Shown here piece by piece: positions 35,352-43,465 of a stretch of 64,000 nt of DNA. The notes under the pieces are model-generated. The model was not told where the DNA came from and ran no database searches. It saw nothing but the letters and a program-made list of their open reading frames with translations. Location: positions 18,031 to 82,030 of the forward strand of contig CAJXDN010000002.1 of NCBI GenBank assembly GCA_913052485.1, in the 5' to 3' direction. This DNA comes from an uncultured Flammeovirgaceae bacterium (GTDB lineage Bacteria > Bacteroidota > Bacteroidia > Cytophagales > MED-G16). Every line of letters starts with the position of its first letter. The first letter of the stretch is position 1. A program made the position numbers and the translations under genes.

Positions 35352-35891
35352 ATGACTAATAAATCTAGATTGTTTAATAGAGAAAGACTCGAAATAACAA
35401 TCGATCGCCTTTGTCATCAACTTATTGAAAATCATAAAAATTTTAATAATTCAGTACTAATCGGGCTTCAGCCAAGAGGCATTTTTTTCCTTGATAGAAT
35501 AAAAAGAAAAATAAATTCATTATTAGAGAAAGAAATTGAATCTGGAATTCTTGATACTACATTTTATAGAGATGACTTTAGATCTAATGAAATTCCCCAA
35601 GCCAAAGAGACACTTATACCTTTTCTAGTAGATGATAAAAATGTAGTAATAATTGATGATGTATTATTTACTGGGAGAACAGTTAGATCAGCTATGGATG
35701 GAATTATGAATTTTGGTAGACCAAAAAAAATAGAATTACTTGTCTTAGTTGACAGAAAATATAGTAGGGATATTCCTATTGAGCCTACATATTGTGGTAT
35801 TAAAATTAATACCATTACTTCTGATAGAATTGAAGTTAATTTAGCCGAACAAGGTTTTGAAAAGGATAATATTTGGGTTATAAATAGATAA
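35352..35891 (+). CDS. pyrR: PyrR bifunctional regulator / uracil phosphoribosyltransferase
   Basis: A 179-residue type I PRTase of the PyrR family. The PRPP loop VVIIDDVLFTGRTVRSAMD (about 96-114) is intact, and LIGLQPRGIFFLDRI near residue 37 and ELLVLVDRKYSRDIPIEP are PyrR-specific. In Bacillus it attenuates pyr operons by RNA binding; in Bacteroidota the RNA-binding role is unproven. It is followed immediately by pyrB with no gap. Confidence 0.92.
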   Translation: MTNKSRLFNRERLEITIDRLCHQLIENHKNFNNSVLIGLQPRGIFFLDRIKRKINSLLEKEIESGILDTTFYRDDFRSNEIPQAKETLIPFLVDDKNVVIIDDVLFTGRTVRSAMDGIMNFGRPKKIELLVLVDRKYSRDIPIEPTYCGIKINTITSDRIEVNLAEQGFEKDNIWVINR

Positions 35892-36818
35892 ATGGAACAA
35901 TTATTATCAAAAGATTTACTCGGAATAAAAAATCTAAAATTAGATGAGATAAATTTTATTTTCGATACTGCTGATAAATTTAAGGAGGTATTACAGAGAC
36001 CGATCAAAAAAGTTCCTTCACTGAGACATATGACTATTGCAAATGTATTTTTTGAAAATAGTACAAGAACCAAACTCTCTTTTGAACTAGCTCAGAAAAG
36101 ATTATCAGCAGATGTCATCAATTTTTCCTCATCTATGAGCTCAGTAAAAAAGGGAGAATCACTTCTAGACACAATCAATAATATTTTAGTGATGAAAGTG
36201 GATATGATTGTAATGAGACATCCTGACCCTGGAGCACCTCATTTTGTAGCAAAAAATATCAATAAATCAGTTATTAATGCTGGAGACGGAACTCATGAAC
36301 ATCCTACTCAAGCTCTATTAGACTGCTATACTATTAAAGAGAAGTTAGGAGAAATAAAAAATAAAAAGATAGCAATTATAGGAGACATCTCACATTCAAG
36401 AGTTGCAATTTCTAATATTTATGCTCTTCAAAAATTAGGAGCCAAAGTTATGCTATGCGGACCAAGTACACTAATCCCTAAGCATATAAGCTCACTAAAT
36501 GTTCATATTGAAAATGATATTAAAAATGCATTAAAATGGTGTGATGTAGCGAATGTTTTAAGGATTCAGCTTGAAAGACAGGGAAATAATAATTTTCCGT
36601 CGCTGAGAGAGTATGGCCTATATTATGGAATTAATAAAAAATTATTAGAAAAAATAAAAAAGGATATAATAATTATGCATCCTGGGCCAATTAACAGAGG
36701 AGTTGAAATAAGCAGTGATGTTGCTGACTCAAAAAACTCTTTAGTCTTAGATCAGGTCGAGAATGGAGTTGCTATTAGAATGGCAGTAATGTACTTACTA
36801 TCTCAAAAAAATATTTGA
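35892..36818 (+). CDS. pyrB: aspartate carbamoyltransferase catalytic subunit
   Basis: A 308-residue ATCase catalysing carbamoyl phosphate plus aspartate to carbamoyl aspartate in pyrimidine synthesis. Signature FFENSTRTKLSFELA (about 53-67), carbamoyl-phosphate loop, GDGTHEHPTQALLDC and HPGPINRGVEI are all present. It starts one base after the pyrR stop codon. No regulatory pyrI or pyrC is adjacent. Confidence 0.97.
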   Translation: MEQLLSKDLLGIKNLKLDEINFIFDTADKFKEVLQRPIKKVPSLRHMTIANVFFENSTRTKLSFELAQKRLSADVINFSSSMSSVKKGESLLDTINNILVMKVDMIVMRHPDPGAPHFVAKNINKSVINAGDGTHEHPTQALLDCYTIKEKLGEIKNKKIAIIGDISHSRVAISNIYALQKLGAKVMLCGPSTLIPKHISSLNVHIENDIKNALKWCDVANVLRIQLERQGNNNFPSLREYGLYYGINKKLLEKIKKDIIIMHPGPINRGVEISSDVADSKNSLVLDQVENGVAIRMAVMYLLSQKNI

Positions 36819-38128
36819 TGATATTTTTTTTTTATCTTCTTATAGCAGTAGTTTTAATTATTACACTTACATCTAGATTTAAATTTAACCCTGCGATAAG
36901 TTTACTAATTGCAGCTTTTTTTTTGGGATTAATTTTAGAATTAAAACTTGTACAAATATTAATTTTAATTTTAGATGGTATTTGGAACTCAGTAAAAGGA
37001 ATAGGTTTAATAATATTATTCAGTTGTATTATTGGTCAATTTTTAAAAGAAAGTAATTCAATAAAAAACTTTGGAAATTTATTGATAAAAAGTCTTAAGT
37101 CAAATTCAATTTTATCCTTGAATATTCTTGGTTTATTTATTGGAACAGTTGTATTCTGTGACTCAGCCTTTTTAATATTAAACGGTATATCAAGATCAAT
37201 TGCTTCTACATCCTCAATTTCTTTAAATAGTTTAAATCTTTCTCTTGCTGGTGGTTTATATAGTTCACATACTCTTATACCTCCAACACCGGGACCGATC
37301 GCAGCAATAAGTAATTTTAATCTTTTAGATAATATTGGAATGGTAATGATACTTGGAGTAATTGTAGCTATCCCTTCATCTATTATCTCATATCTTTTTG
37401 CAAAAAAAATTATGGTAAAGAGTAAGTTGATTAATATAAAAACATCACAAAAAATTATCAAACCTCATATTCTTGCTTATCTGTCTATCATAATTCCGTT
37501 AGGATTAATAAGTCTTAACACCTTGACTAACCTAGTTGACAAAAATGAATTTATTCTGCTTCAAAATACATTTAGGTTAATTGGAAATCCAATTTCAGCT
37601 TTACTTTTAGGGTCAATATTTTCCTATTTGATTCCAAGAGAAAATAGGAATAATATTGAAATAATTAAAAATTCGTTCAAAGACTTTATTCCGATAATTT
37701 TAATTACCTCATCAGGAGCTGGATTTGCTAATATTATCAAGAACTCAGAGATAGTTAGTTTATTACCAGGATTAATGAATATTGAAAGCAGTGACATAAT
37801 TTATATTTGTATTATTGGATTTATATGCAGTTCAATTATTAAAACCAGTCAAGGATCTAGTACCTCATCAATTATTATTGTTAGTGCTATTTTATTTCCT
37901 ATAATTCAAGATTTTAAATTAGAATCAATAGAATTATCTATGATAATTTTATCAATAGGTGCAGGATCTATGATGATATCTCATGTGAATGATTCCTATT
38001 TCTGGATAGTAGTAAAAAAAACAAAATTAAATTTACTGGACGGCATCAAATATTACACCCTCATGACAACTATTCAAAGTTTAGGAACTTTGGTAGTTAT
38101 CATTATGTTAATTAGTATTTTCTTATAG
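36818..38128 (+). CDS. GntP-family gluconate/organic-acid:H+ symporter
   Basis: A 436-residue polytopic transporter with about 12 hydrophobic segments. The GntP signature SLAGGLYSSHTLIPPTPG (about 143-160) and IKTSQGSSTSSIIIVSAILF are clear. The frame extends 3 bases upstream to a TTG, but the ATG at 36818 overlaps the pyrB stop (TGATG) and is preferred. Substrates of the family are gluconate, glycerate and related sugar acids; a glycerate kinase lies elsewhere in the window at 61.7 kb. Confidence 0.9.
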   Translation: MIFFFYLLIAVVLIITLTSRFKFNPAISLLIAAFFLGLILELKLVQILILILDGIWNSVKGIGLIILFSCIIGQFLKESNSIKNFGNLLIKSLKSNSILSLNILGLFIGTVVFCDSAFLILNGISRSIASTSSISLNSLNLSLAGGLYSSHTLIPPTPGPIAAISNFNLLDNIGMVMILGVIVAIPSSIISYLFAKKIMVKSKLINIKTSQKIIKPHILAYLSIIIPLGLISLNTLTNLVDKNEFILLQNTFRLIGNPISALLLGSIFSYLIPRENRNNIEIIKNSFKDFIPIILITSSGAGFANIIKNSEIVSLLPGLMNIESSDIIYICIIGFICSSIIKTSQGSSTSSIIIVSAILFPIIQDFKLESIELSMIILSIGAGSMMISHVNDSYFWIVVKKTKLNLLDGIKYYTLMTTIQSLGTLVVIIMLISIFL

Positions 38129-38177
38129 CATACAAGATTTAAAAACTATTGACATCTAACCTCGTATAACCAGGTGC

Positions 38178-40694
38178 ATGAAAAACTTGATTTTAGTCAT
38201 ATTTCTAATATTAACATTTAATTCTTTATCTCAGGATAGATCACAATGGAGCAGGAGTTCTTCAGGTCAAAACTTACAAGTTCCAAAAATGTCTCTTAAG
38301 GGAAGACTAATTGATAATGAAACTGGAGAAGGACTGTCTTACGCAACTATTTCAATAAATACCGTCGACTCAATCTTAGTATCTGGAGGTATATCAGATG
38401 ATAACGGTAAATTCAAGATAGATATTGATCCAAGAAAAATGTTTGAGAAAATTAGATCAGAGAGAGATAAGAATTATAGAGGACTTGGAATGTCACTAAG
38501 AGCAGAAGTAACTTATATTGGCTACAAAATAAAATACATTGAGTTACCATTCACAAAGGATAAAAGGGAGATCGATCTGAAAAATATTGAATTAAAATCA
38601 GATGCAACATCTCTCAATGAAGTAACAGTGAGGGCAGAAAAAAGCAGTCTTGAACTTAAGTTAGACAAAAGAGTTTTCAACGTAGGTAAAGATTTGAGTA
38701 ATAAAGGGGGAACAGCTGAAGAAATTTTAGAGAATATACCATCTATTGACTTGGACATTGAGGGAAATGTTAGTCTAAGAGGATCACAGAGCGTAAGAAT
38801 CCTTGTAGATGGAAAACCTGCAAGTATGATGGGATTAGATGGGCCAAATGCTTTTAAGCAATTACAAGGAAGTGAGATAGATAAAGTAGAAATTATTACA
38901 AATCCCTCTTCAAGGTACAGTGCAGAAGGGTCATCTGGAATACTTAATATAATTTTAAAAAAAGAAAGATTGAAAGGTCTAAATGGGTCAATAAATTTGA
39001 ACACTGGATATCCTACTCAAAATGGTATTTCAACTAATTTTAATTACAGGAAGTCTAAGTTCTCAGTATTTGCATCATTAAGTGCAAATCAAAGAGAGAC
39101 AAATGGTGGTGGATTTAGTAATTCAGATTTTTTTCTATCCGATACAACTTATTCATCATACATCGAAAGAGACAATCTAAATAACAGTTTATCATTTGGA
39201 GGCAGAGCTGGTTTTTCATTTTTTCCTAATATAAATAATATTTTTACTTTTTCAGTTGGCTCAAGGTTTAGTGATAGAAACTCTGAAGAAAATAATAGTT
39301 ACATAGATTTTGATATTGCAGAAAATGAAATCGCAAGAAGTAACAGGATAGAAAATTCAGAGGATTTAAGCAACAACTTAAGTTATAGTTTTTCTTATAC
39401 AAAAAACTTCAAAGAGAGAGGTCACAATTTAAAGTTTGACTTATCGTGGAGTGATAATAATTCTGAAAATAACAGTAATTATAATGAGTCAAGATTAATA
39501 CAAAGATCATTTCAAGAGGGTTCAAGATATGATCAAAGTATAAGAGTTGACTATAATCATCCCTTTAACGAAAATAAAGGGAAAATTGAGTTAGGCTATA
39601 AGAGAGATTATGATAGAATGTCAAGTATTTATTATGCAGAGCAATTGTTTGATAATGTCTGGCAAAATATACCTCCATCGAATGAATATAATTATTACCA
39701 GGATGTTAATGCGTTATATCTTCAAGCTGGAAATAAAACAGGCAACCTGTCTTATCAATTAGGTATTAGATTTGAAGATACTGATTTCTATGCGAATATG
39801 GAGAGTGACAATAAGGAAACTAATTTAAGATATTCAAATTGGTTCCCTTCTGCATTTATAACTTATGAGTTGTCAAAAAGTAGCTCCTTCCAGCTCAGTT
39901 ACAGTAAGAGACTAAGGAGACCAAGGTTTTGGGATTTAAATCCATTTTGGGGTTTAAGTGATGGGAGGTTTAATTGGGAGGGAAATCCATTCCTTGAACC
40001 AGAACTTACCGATTCTTATGAGTTAGGTTATCTTAAAGAATTTAAGTCAGGTAACATTTACATTGGAACATACTATAGACATACTGAAGATGAGATTGAA
40101 AGAATTTTTGATGTAAATGATGCAGGATATTCTGTTTTCAAACCTATTAACCTAGGTTATACAAATGCATATGGCATAGAAATTAATGGATCAATTGAGT
40201 TTACAAAAAGATTCAGGACAACAGGCTCTTTTAATTTTTTTAACTCTGAGACAGAAGGAGATTATAAAAATCAAAACTTCTACTCAAGATCCTACAGCTG
40301 GAGAACTCGACTAAGTAATAATATCAAAATGTTTGATGATAAATTAGAAGGTCAAGTTACATTCGATTACAGAGGACCATCAGATTCGCCCCAGGGTAAA
40401 AATCTATCTTCCTACGGCATTGATTTAAGTTTATCTAAGGATATATTTAAAAATAAGAGAGGGACAATTAGCCTAACAGTGAGAGATTTAACTAAGAGTA
40501 GACTCAGAAGATACGAAAGAGGAGGTAAAGCCGGAGACAATTACTTTACTGTGGGTGAATTTGCGTGGAGGAGAACACAAGAGTTTAGATTATCACTGCA
40601 GTATCGGATTAATCAAAATAAAAGGAGAGGTGGACAAAGAGGTAATTATGATCCATCAGAGTTCCAGGGTGGAAGCGGTATATTTGGAAATTAG
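38178..40694 (+). CDS. outer membrane beta-barrel protein, TonB-receptor-like
   Basis: An 838-residue outer membrane protein. Signal peptide NLILVIFLILTFNSLSQ, then a carboxypeptidase-regulatory-like beta-sandwich (about 38-135; KGRLIDNETGEGLSYATI), a plug-like segment (VRILVDGKPASMMG, about 206-219), and a long barrel of Tyr/Ser/Asn-rich strands (OMP_b-brl_3 type). A glycine/arginine-rich tail (RRGGQRGNY) ends it. It lacks an obvious TonB box and a SusD partner. Substrate is unknown. Confidence 0.9.
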   Translation: MKNLILVIFLILTFNSLSQDRSQWSRSSSGQNLQVPKMSLKGRLIDNETGEGLSYATISINTVDSILVSGGISDDNGKFKIDIDPRKMFEKIRSERDKNYRGLGMSLRAEVTYIGYKIKYIELPFTKDKREIDLKNIELKSDATSLNEVTVRAEKSSLELKLDKRVFNVGKDLSNKGGTAEEILENIPSIDLDIEGNVSLRGSQSVRILVDGKPASMMGLDGPNAFKQLQGSEIDKVEIITNPSSRYSAEGSSGILNIILKKERLKGLNGSINLNTGYPTQNGISTNFNYRKSKFSVFASLSANQRETNGGGFSNSDFFLSDTTYSSYIERDNLNNSLSFGGRAGFSFFPNINNIFTFSVGSRFSDRNSEENNSYIDFDIAENEIARSNRIENSEDLSNNLSYSFSYTKNFKERGHNLKFDLSWSDNNSENNSNYNESRLIQRSFQEGSRYDQSIRVDYNHPFNENKGKIELGYKRDYDRMSSIYYAEQLFDNVWQNIPPSNEYNYYQDVNALYLQAGNKTGNLSYQLGIRFEDTDFYANMESDNKETNLRYSNWFPSAFITYELSKSSSFQLSYSKRLRRPRFWDLNPFWGLSDGRFNWEGNPFLEPELTDSYELGYLKEFKSGNIYIGTYYRHTEDEIERIFDVNDAGYSVFKPINLGYTNAYGIEINGSIEFTKRFRTTGSFNFFNSETEGDYKNQNFYSRSYSWRTRLSNNIKMFDDKLEGQVTFDYRGPSDSPQGKNLSSYGIDLSLSKDIFKNKRGTISLTVRDLTKSRLRRYERGGKAGDNYFTVGEFAWRRTQEFRLSLQYRINQNKRRGGQRGNYDPSEFQGGSGIFGN

Positions 40695-40710
40695 ATCTAA
40701 AAAAAATAAT

Positions 40711-40731
40711 TTTATACGATAACAGTATAAA
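40711..40731. other. inverted repeat before the winged-helix gene
   Basis: TTTATAC and GTATAAA form perfect 7-bp arms separated by 7 bases (GATAACA). It lies 16 bases after the barrel-protein stop and ends 1 base before the next gene's TTG start. It could be an operator for the winged-helix protein or a weak terminator hairpin; no T-run follows, which argues against a classic terminator. Confidence 0.4.
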
Positions 40732-40732
40732 T

Positions 40733-41320
40733 TTGTATTTTTCAAAACTTCAAAGATTTATTTTAAAACACTCATTAATTAATATAAATAATGAGAATCT
40801 TACTTTATATTCAGATGGTATTGAAAAGTTCACGCCAAAAAAAGAGGATAATATAGACCTTATAAATTCAACAATCGATGATCTTCTACATATAAAAAAG
40901 AAATCGGAGGAGAACATAAAAAATGAGTTCAGAACTAAATTTGGATATATTGAGCCTGATTCTAATTCTAATGCACATATATATTTCTACGAGCCTATTA
41001 TATATTTTTTCAGGATAAGACCTAAAGAAACATTTATTAAACAAAACTCATCTATGCTTGAAAACTCAAGTGAAATAAGAAAGAATTTTGAAATAAAAAA
41101 AAGAAAATATATTAGAGAAGACGGAAACCACAAAAGAGGAGTGATAAGAGGAGAATGTAAATATCTTAAAAGATCAAAAGCCTCGTTAAGTAGGTCCTTT
41201 TCTACTTTATTAGGAAAAAAATTAATAAGAAAAATTTCTTTAGTTGATTATGATAACAGAGAAATTGGAATAGGTTTCAACTTGACTAAAAAAGGTAAAA
41301 AAATAATAAATGAAATTTAA
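40733..41320 (+). CDS. unrecognised protein with C-terminal winged-helix-like domain
   Basis: A 195-residue basic protein beginning with a TTG at 40733. The N-terminal two thirds resemble nothing I know. The C-terminal ~50 residues (LKRSKASLSRSFSTLLGKK, then LIRKISLVDY and FNLTKKGKKIINEI) look like a MarR-type recognition helix followed by a wing and final helix, so DNA binding is plausible. It overlaps the next gene by 11 bases. The start is uncertain because a TAnnTTTG-like TAAATTTG includes the TTG itself. Confidence 0.65.
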   Translation: MYFSKLQRFILKHSLININNENLTLYSDGIEKFTPKKEDNIDLINSTIDDLLHIKKKSEENIKNEFRTKFGYIEPDSNSNAHIYFYEPIIYFFRIRPKETFIKQNSSMLENSSEIRKNFEIKKRKYIREDGNHKRGVIRGECKYLKRSKASLSRSFSTLLGKKLIRKISLVDYDNREIGIGFNLTKKGKKIINEI

Positions 41321-42356
41321 TATATTCATCTTAATTATAACTTTCTTACAAATATCATGTGATAATAAAAATCAAAATCAATCAGCAAGGATTAAATTAG
41401 AAACAAGAATTTCATCCCCATTAAGTAACTCTATTATCAGAGATACAGATTCAATAAAAATTGAGGTAAAAAGTAACACTGAAAAAATTTTAAAATCAAG
41501 ACTAATTATAAATCTTGATACATTTTATTTTAATGACAAAATATCTATTGCTTCGAATAGATTAGGAAAATATGGTAAACAAAAAATAGTAGTTCAAAAT
41601 GAATTGAAGAATAAAAAAGATGAGACTTTACATAAAACATTTTATTTATATCCAAGTCAAAAACCAAAGGAATTAGAATATGAGATAATTAAAATAATTC
41701 CACATGATAAAAATTCATATACTCAGGGACTTTTGATTGACAAAGAGAATATAATAGAAAGTTCAGGTCAATATGGTAAATCATTTATAAGGAAGAGTAA
41801 ATTATATGGTAATCAAGTTATCAATCAAGTAGATATTGATGATAATTTTTTTGCAGAAGGAATTTCAATATATAATAACAAACTCTATATGTTGACCTGG
41901 AAGAGCAATAAAGGACTTATATATGATCTAGATTCATTTAAAAAAATTGGAGATTTTGAATATCAGACAGAGGGATGGGGGTTATCAACTTATGAAGATA
42001 AATTATTGATGAGTGATGGAACAGAAAAAATATATTTTAGGGATCCAGAAAGTTTTAAAATTTTAAATATGATTGAAGTGTATGATGATAATGGTAAAAT
42101 AGAAAACATAAATGAACTTGAAATTATAAATGGAAAATTATTTTGTAATGTTTATGGAGAAGATATTATTCTTATTATTGACTTAAAAACTGGAAGAGTT
42201 GAGAGTAAAATAAATCTTGAAAACTTATTTACAAGAAAAAATTATAATAATAAGATAGATGTATTAAATGGTATTGCCTATAATAAAATAAATAATTCTA
42301 TAATTGTAACTGGAAAATGGTGGCCATCAATGTACGAAATAAAAATTATAAATTAA
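41310..42356 (+). CDS. glutaminyl-peptide cyclotransferase lipoprotein
   Basis: A 348-residue lipoprotein (lipobox LQISC, Cys17) whose C-terminal ~240 residues match the five-bladed beta-propeller glutamine cyclotransferase family: SYTQGLLIDKENIIESSGQYG, FAEGISIYNNKLYMLTWKSN, GWGLSTYEDKLLMSDGTE, and NELEIINGKLFCNVYGED. It would convert N-terminal Gln of exported proteins to pyroglutamate. The first ~110 residues form a separate beta-rich region. It overlaps the winged-helix gene by 11 bases. Confidence 0.9.
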   Translation: MKFNIFILIITFLQISCDNKNQNQSARIKLETRISSPLSNSIIRDTDSIKIEVKSNTEKILKSRLIINLDTFYFNDKISIASNRLGKYGKQKIVVQNELKNKKDETLHKTFYLYPSQKPKELEYEIIKIIPHDKNSYTQGLLIDKENIIESSGQYGKSFIRKSKLYGNQVINQVDIDDNFFAEGISIYNNKLYMLTWKSNKGLIYDLDSFKKIGDFEYQTEGWGLSTYEDKLLMSDGTEKIYFRDPESFKILNMIEVYDDNGKIENINELEIINGKLFCNVYGEDIILIIDLKTGRVESKINLENLFTRKNYNNKIDVLNGIAYNKINNSIIVTGKWWPSMYEIKIIN

Positions 42357-42361
42357 CTATT

Positions 42362-42661
42362 ATGAATATAAATGAAATAACTAATAGAGTTAAAGAGCTT
42401 TCAAAAGAAAGTTCAGGAAAAATTGAATCCAAAATAAAATTCAAACTGACAGATGGATGTATTTTTATAGACGATACAGTAGAACCAACACTTATTAATA
42501 ATGAGGATAGTGAAGCGCACTGTACAATAATTATTAATAACTCAGATTTAGTTAAACTATTAGATAAGGAAATGGATTCTATGCAAGCATTTATGAGCGG
42601 GAAAATGAAAATTGAGGGAGAGATGACAGTAGCTATGAAACTGTCTTCAATTTTTGGATAA
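42362..42661 (+). CDS. SCP2 sterol-binding-like small protein
   Basis: A 99-residue SCP2-domain protein, a hydrophobic-pocket lipid carrier fold. The typical DAHCTIIINNSDLVKLLDKEMDS-like strand-helix and SMQAFMSGKMKIEGEMTVAMKL C-terminal helix are visible (the latter at about 74-94). I start at the ATG at 42362 (MNINEITNRVKEL), as the longer frame back to 42317 lies inside the upstream gene. Lipid ligand is unknown. Confidence 0.88.
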   Translation: MNINEITNRVKELSKESSGKIESKIKFKLTDGCIFIDDTVEPTLINNEDSEAHCTIIINNSDLVKLLDKEMDSMQAFMSGKMKIEGEMTVAMKLSSIFG

Positions 42662-42672
42662 AAGATATTCAG

Positions 42673-42758
42673 TGCGCATGAGAAGAGTCGAACTTCCACG
42701 ACTAATTAAAGTCACTAGGCCCTCAACCTAGCGCGTCTACCAATTCCGCCACATGCGC
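42673..42758 (-). tRNA. tRNA-Leu (anticodon GAG)
   Basis: On the minus strand the 86-base tRNA has acceptor arms GCGCATG/CATGCGC with discriminator A, D-loop GGAATTGGTAGAC, anticodon stem CTAGG-CCTAG with loop TTGAGGG (anticodon GAG), a long class II variable arm (GACT...AGTC) and T-loop TTCGACT. The CCA end is not encoded. It sits 8 bases after the secreted-protein stop and may be processed from that transcript. Confidence 0.96.
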
Positions 42759-42766
42759 TTTATAAT

Positions 42767-43465
42767 TTACTTTCTTCTTTTTGTCCAAATTTCGTATTTA
42801 GGGTCTCCCTTGGAACTAAAACCTCTATGATGCCAATCTCCCTCCTTGATTTCGAAATCAAACTCTAGAGATTTTCCAACCGTCTCTTTATCTCTCGAAA
42901 AGAATTCAATATTCTCAACATACTTCCCATTTTTGGTTGAATATGTGCCACCACCAGAACCATAAAAACCTTTCTTAGAAATATCATAAGCAATCCATTG
43001 AAATCTATTTCCAGCTAATATCTTCATAGTCTTTCTCGGCTTATTTACATCTCTCATCCTCATTTCACCTCTTCTTTCAATACCACTCATCAACCAAGAA
43101 CCACTTAACTGAGATTTTTCTATATTTTTTGAGAAGATTTTATCATCAATTTTAAGATATTCTTTACCATTAATAGCTTCAATATTTACATTAGAATAAA
43201 AAAGTGTATCCCCTACTAATGAGGAATCCAATGAATTATATTCTAGTAATTCATAGTAGCCATTATCAGTTGAAAATATCCCACCGGAAGTACTTATGAA
43301 AATATTATTATTATCATATCTAACAACTGTAAAAAATTTGTCAGAATAGATTCTTAACTCAAAATCATCATCAGACTCTAAAACCCAAGATGTGTTCTGG
43401 ATATCACTTGAAAAAAAATTATTTATATTAAGAAAAATAAATATTAAAAGACTATGCATTATCAT
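42767..43465 (-). CDS. secreted lipocalin-like protein ('membrane or secreted protein' family)
   Basis: A 232-residue protein with a signal-peptide-like hydrophobic start (SLLIFIFLNINNFFSS). Two internal repeats of a beta-sandwich can be seen: NTSWVLESDDDFELRIYSD... and LSGSWLMSGIERRGEM..., the second followed by RKTMKILAGNRFQWIAYD, GSGGGTYSTKNGKYVENIEF and GFSSKGDPKYEIWTKR, which matches a widespread flavobacterial family of unknown function. The start overlaps the dnaN stop by 14 bases. Conserved glycine-rich GGTYST appears in both halves as GGIFSTDNGYYE and GGTYSTKNGKYVE. Confidence 0.82.
   Translation of the reverse strand: MIMHSLLIFIFLNINNFFSSDIQNTSWVLESDDDFELRIYSDKFFTVVRYDNNNIFISTSGGIFSTDNGYYELLEYNSLDSSLVGDTLFYSNVNIEAINGKEYLKIDDKIFSKNIEKSQLSGSWLMSGIERRGEMRMRDVNKPRKTMKILAGNRFQWIAYDISKKGFYGSGGGTYSTKNGKYVENIEFFSRDKETVGKSLEFDFEIKEGDWHHRGFSSKGDPKYEIWTKRRK

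Noticed and set aside
35564..36073. 169-residue antisense frame across pyrR and pyrB
   Set aside because: Covers two well-supported enzymes and shows no protein-like motif.
38522..39004. 160-residue antisense frame inside the barrel protein
   Set aside because: Shadow of a conserved coding sequence with no motif and no own upstream space.
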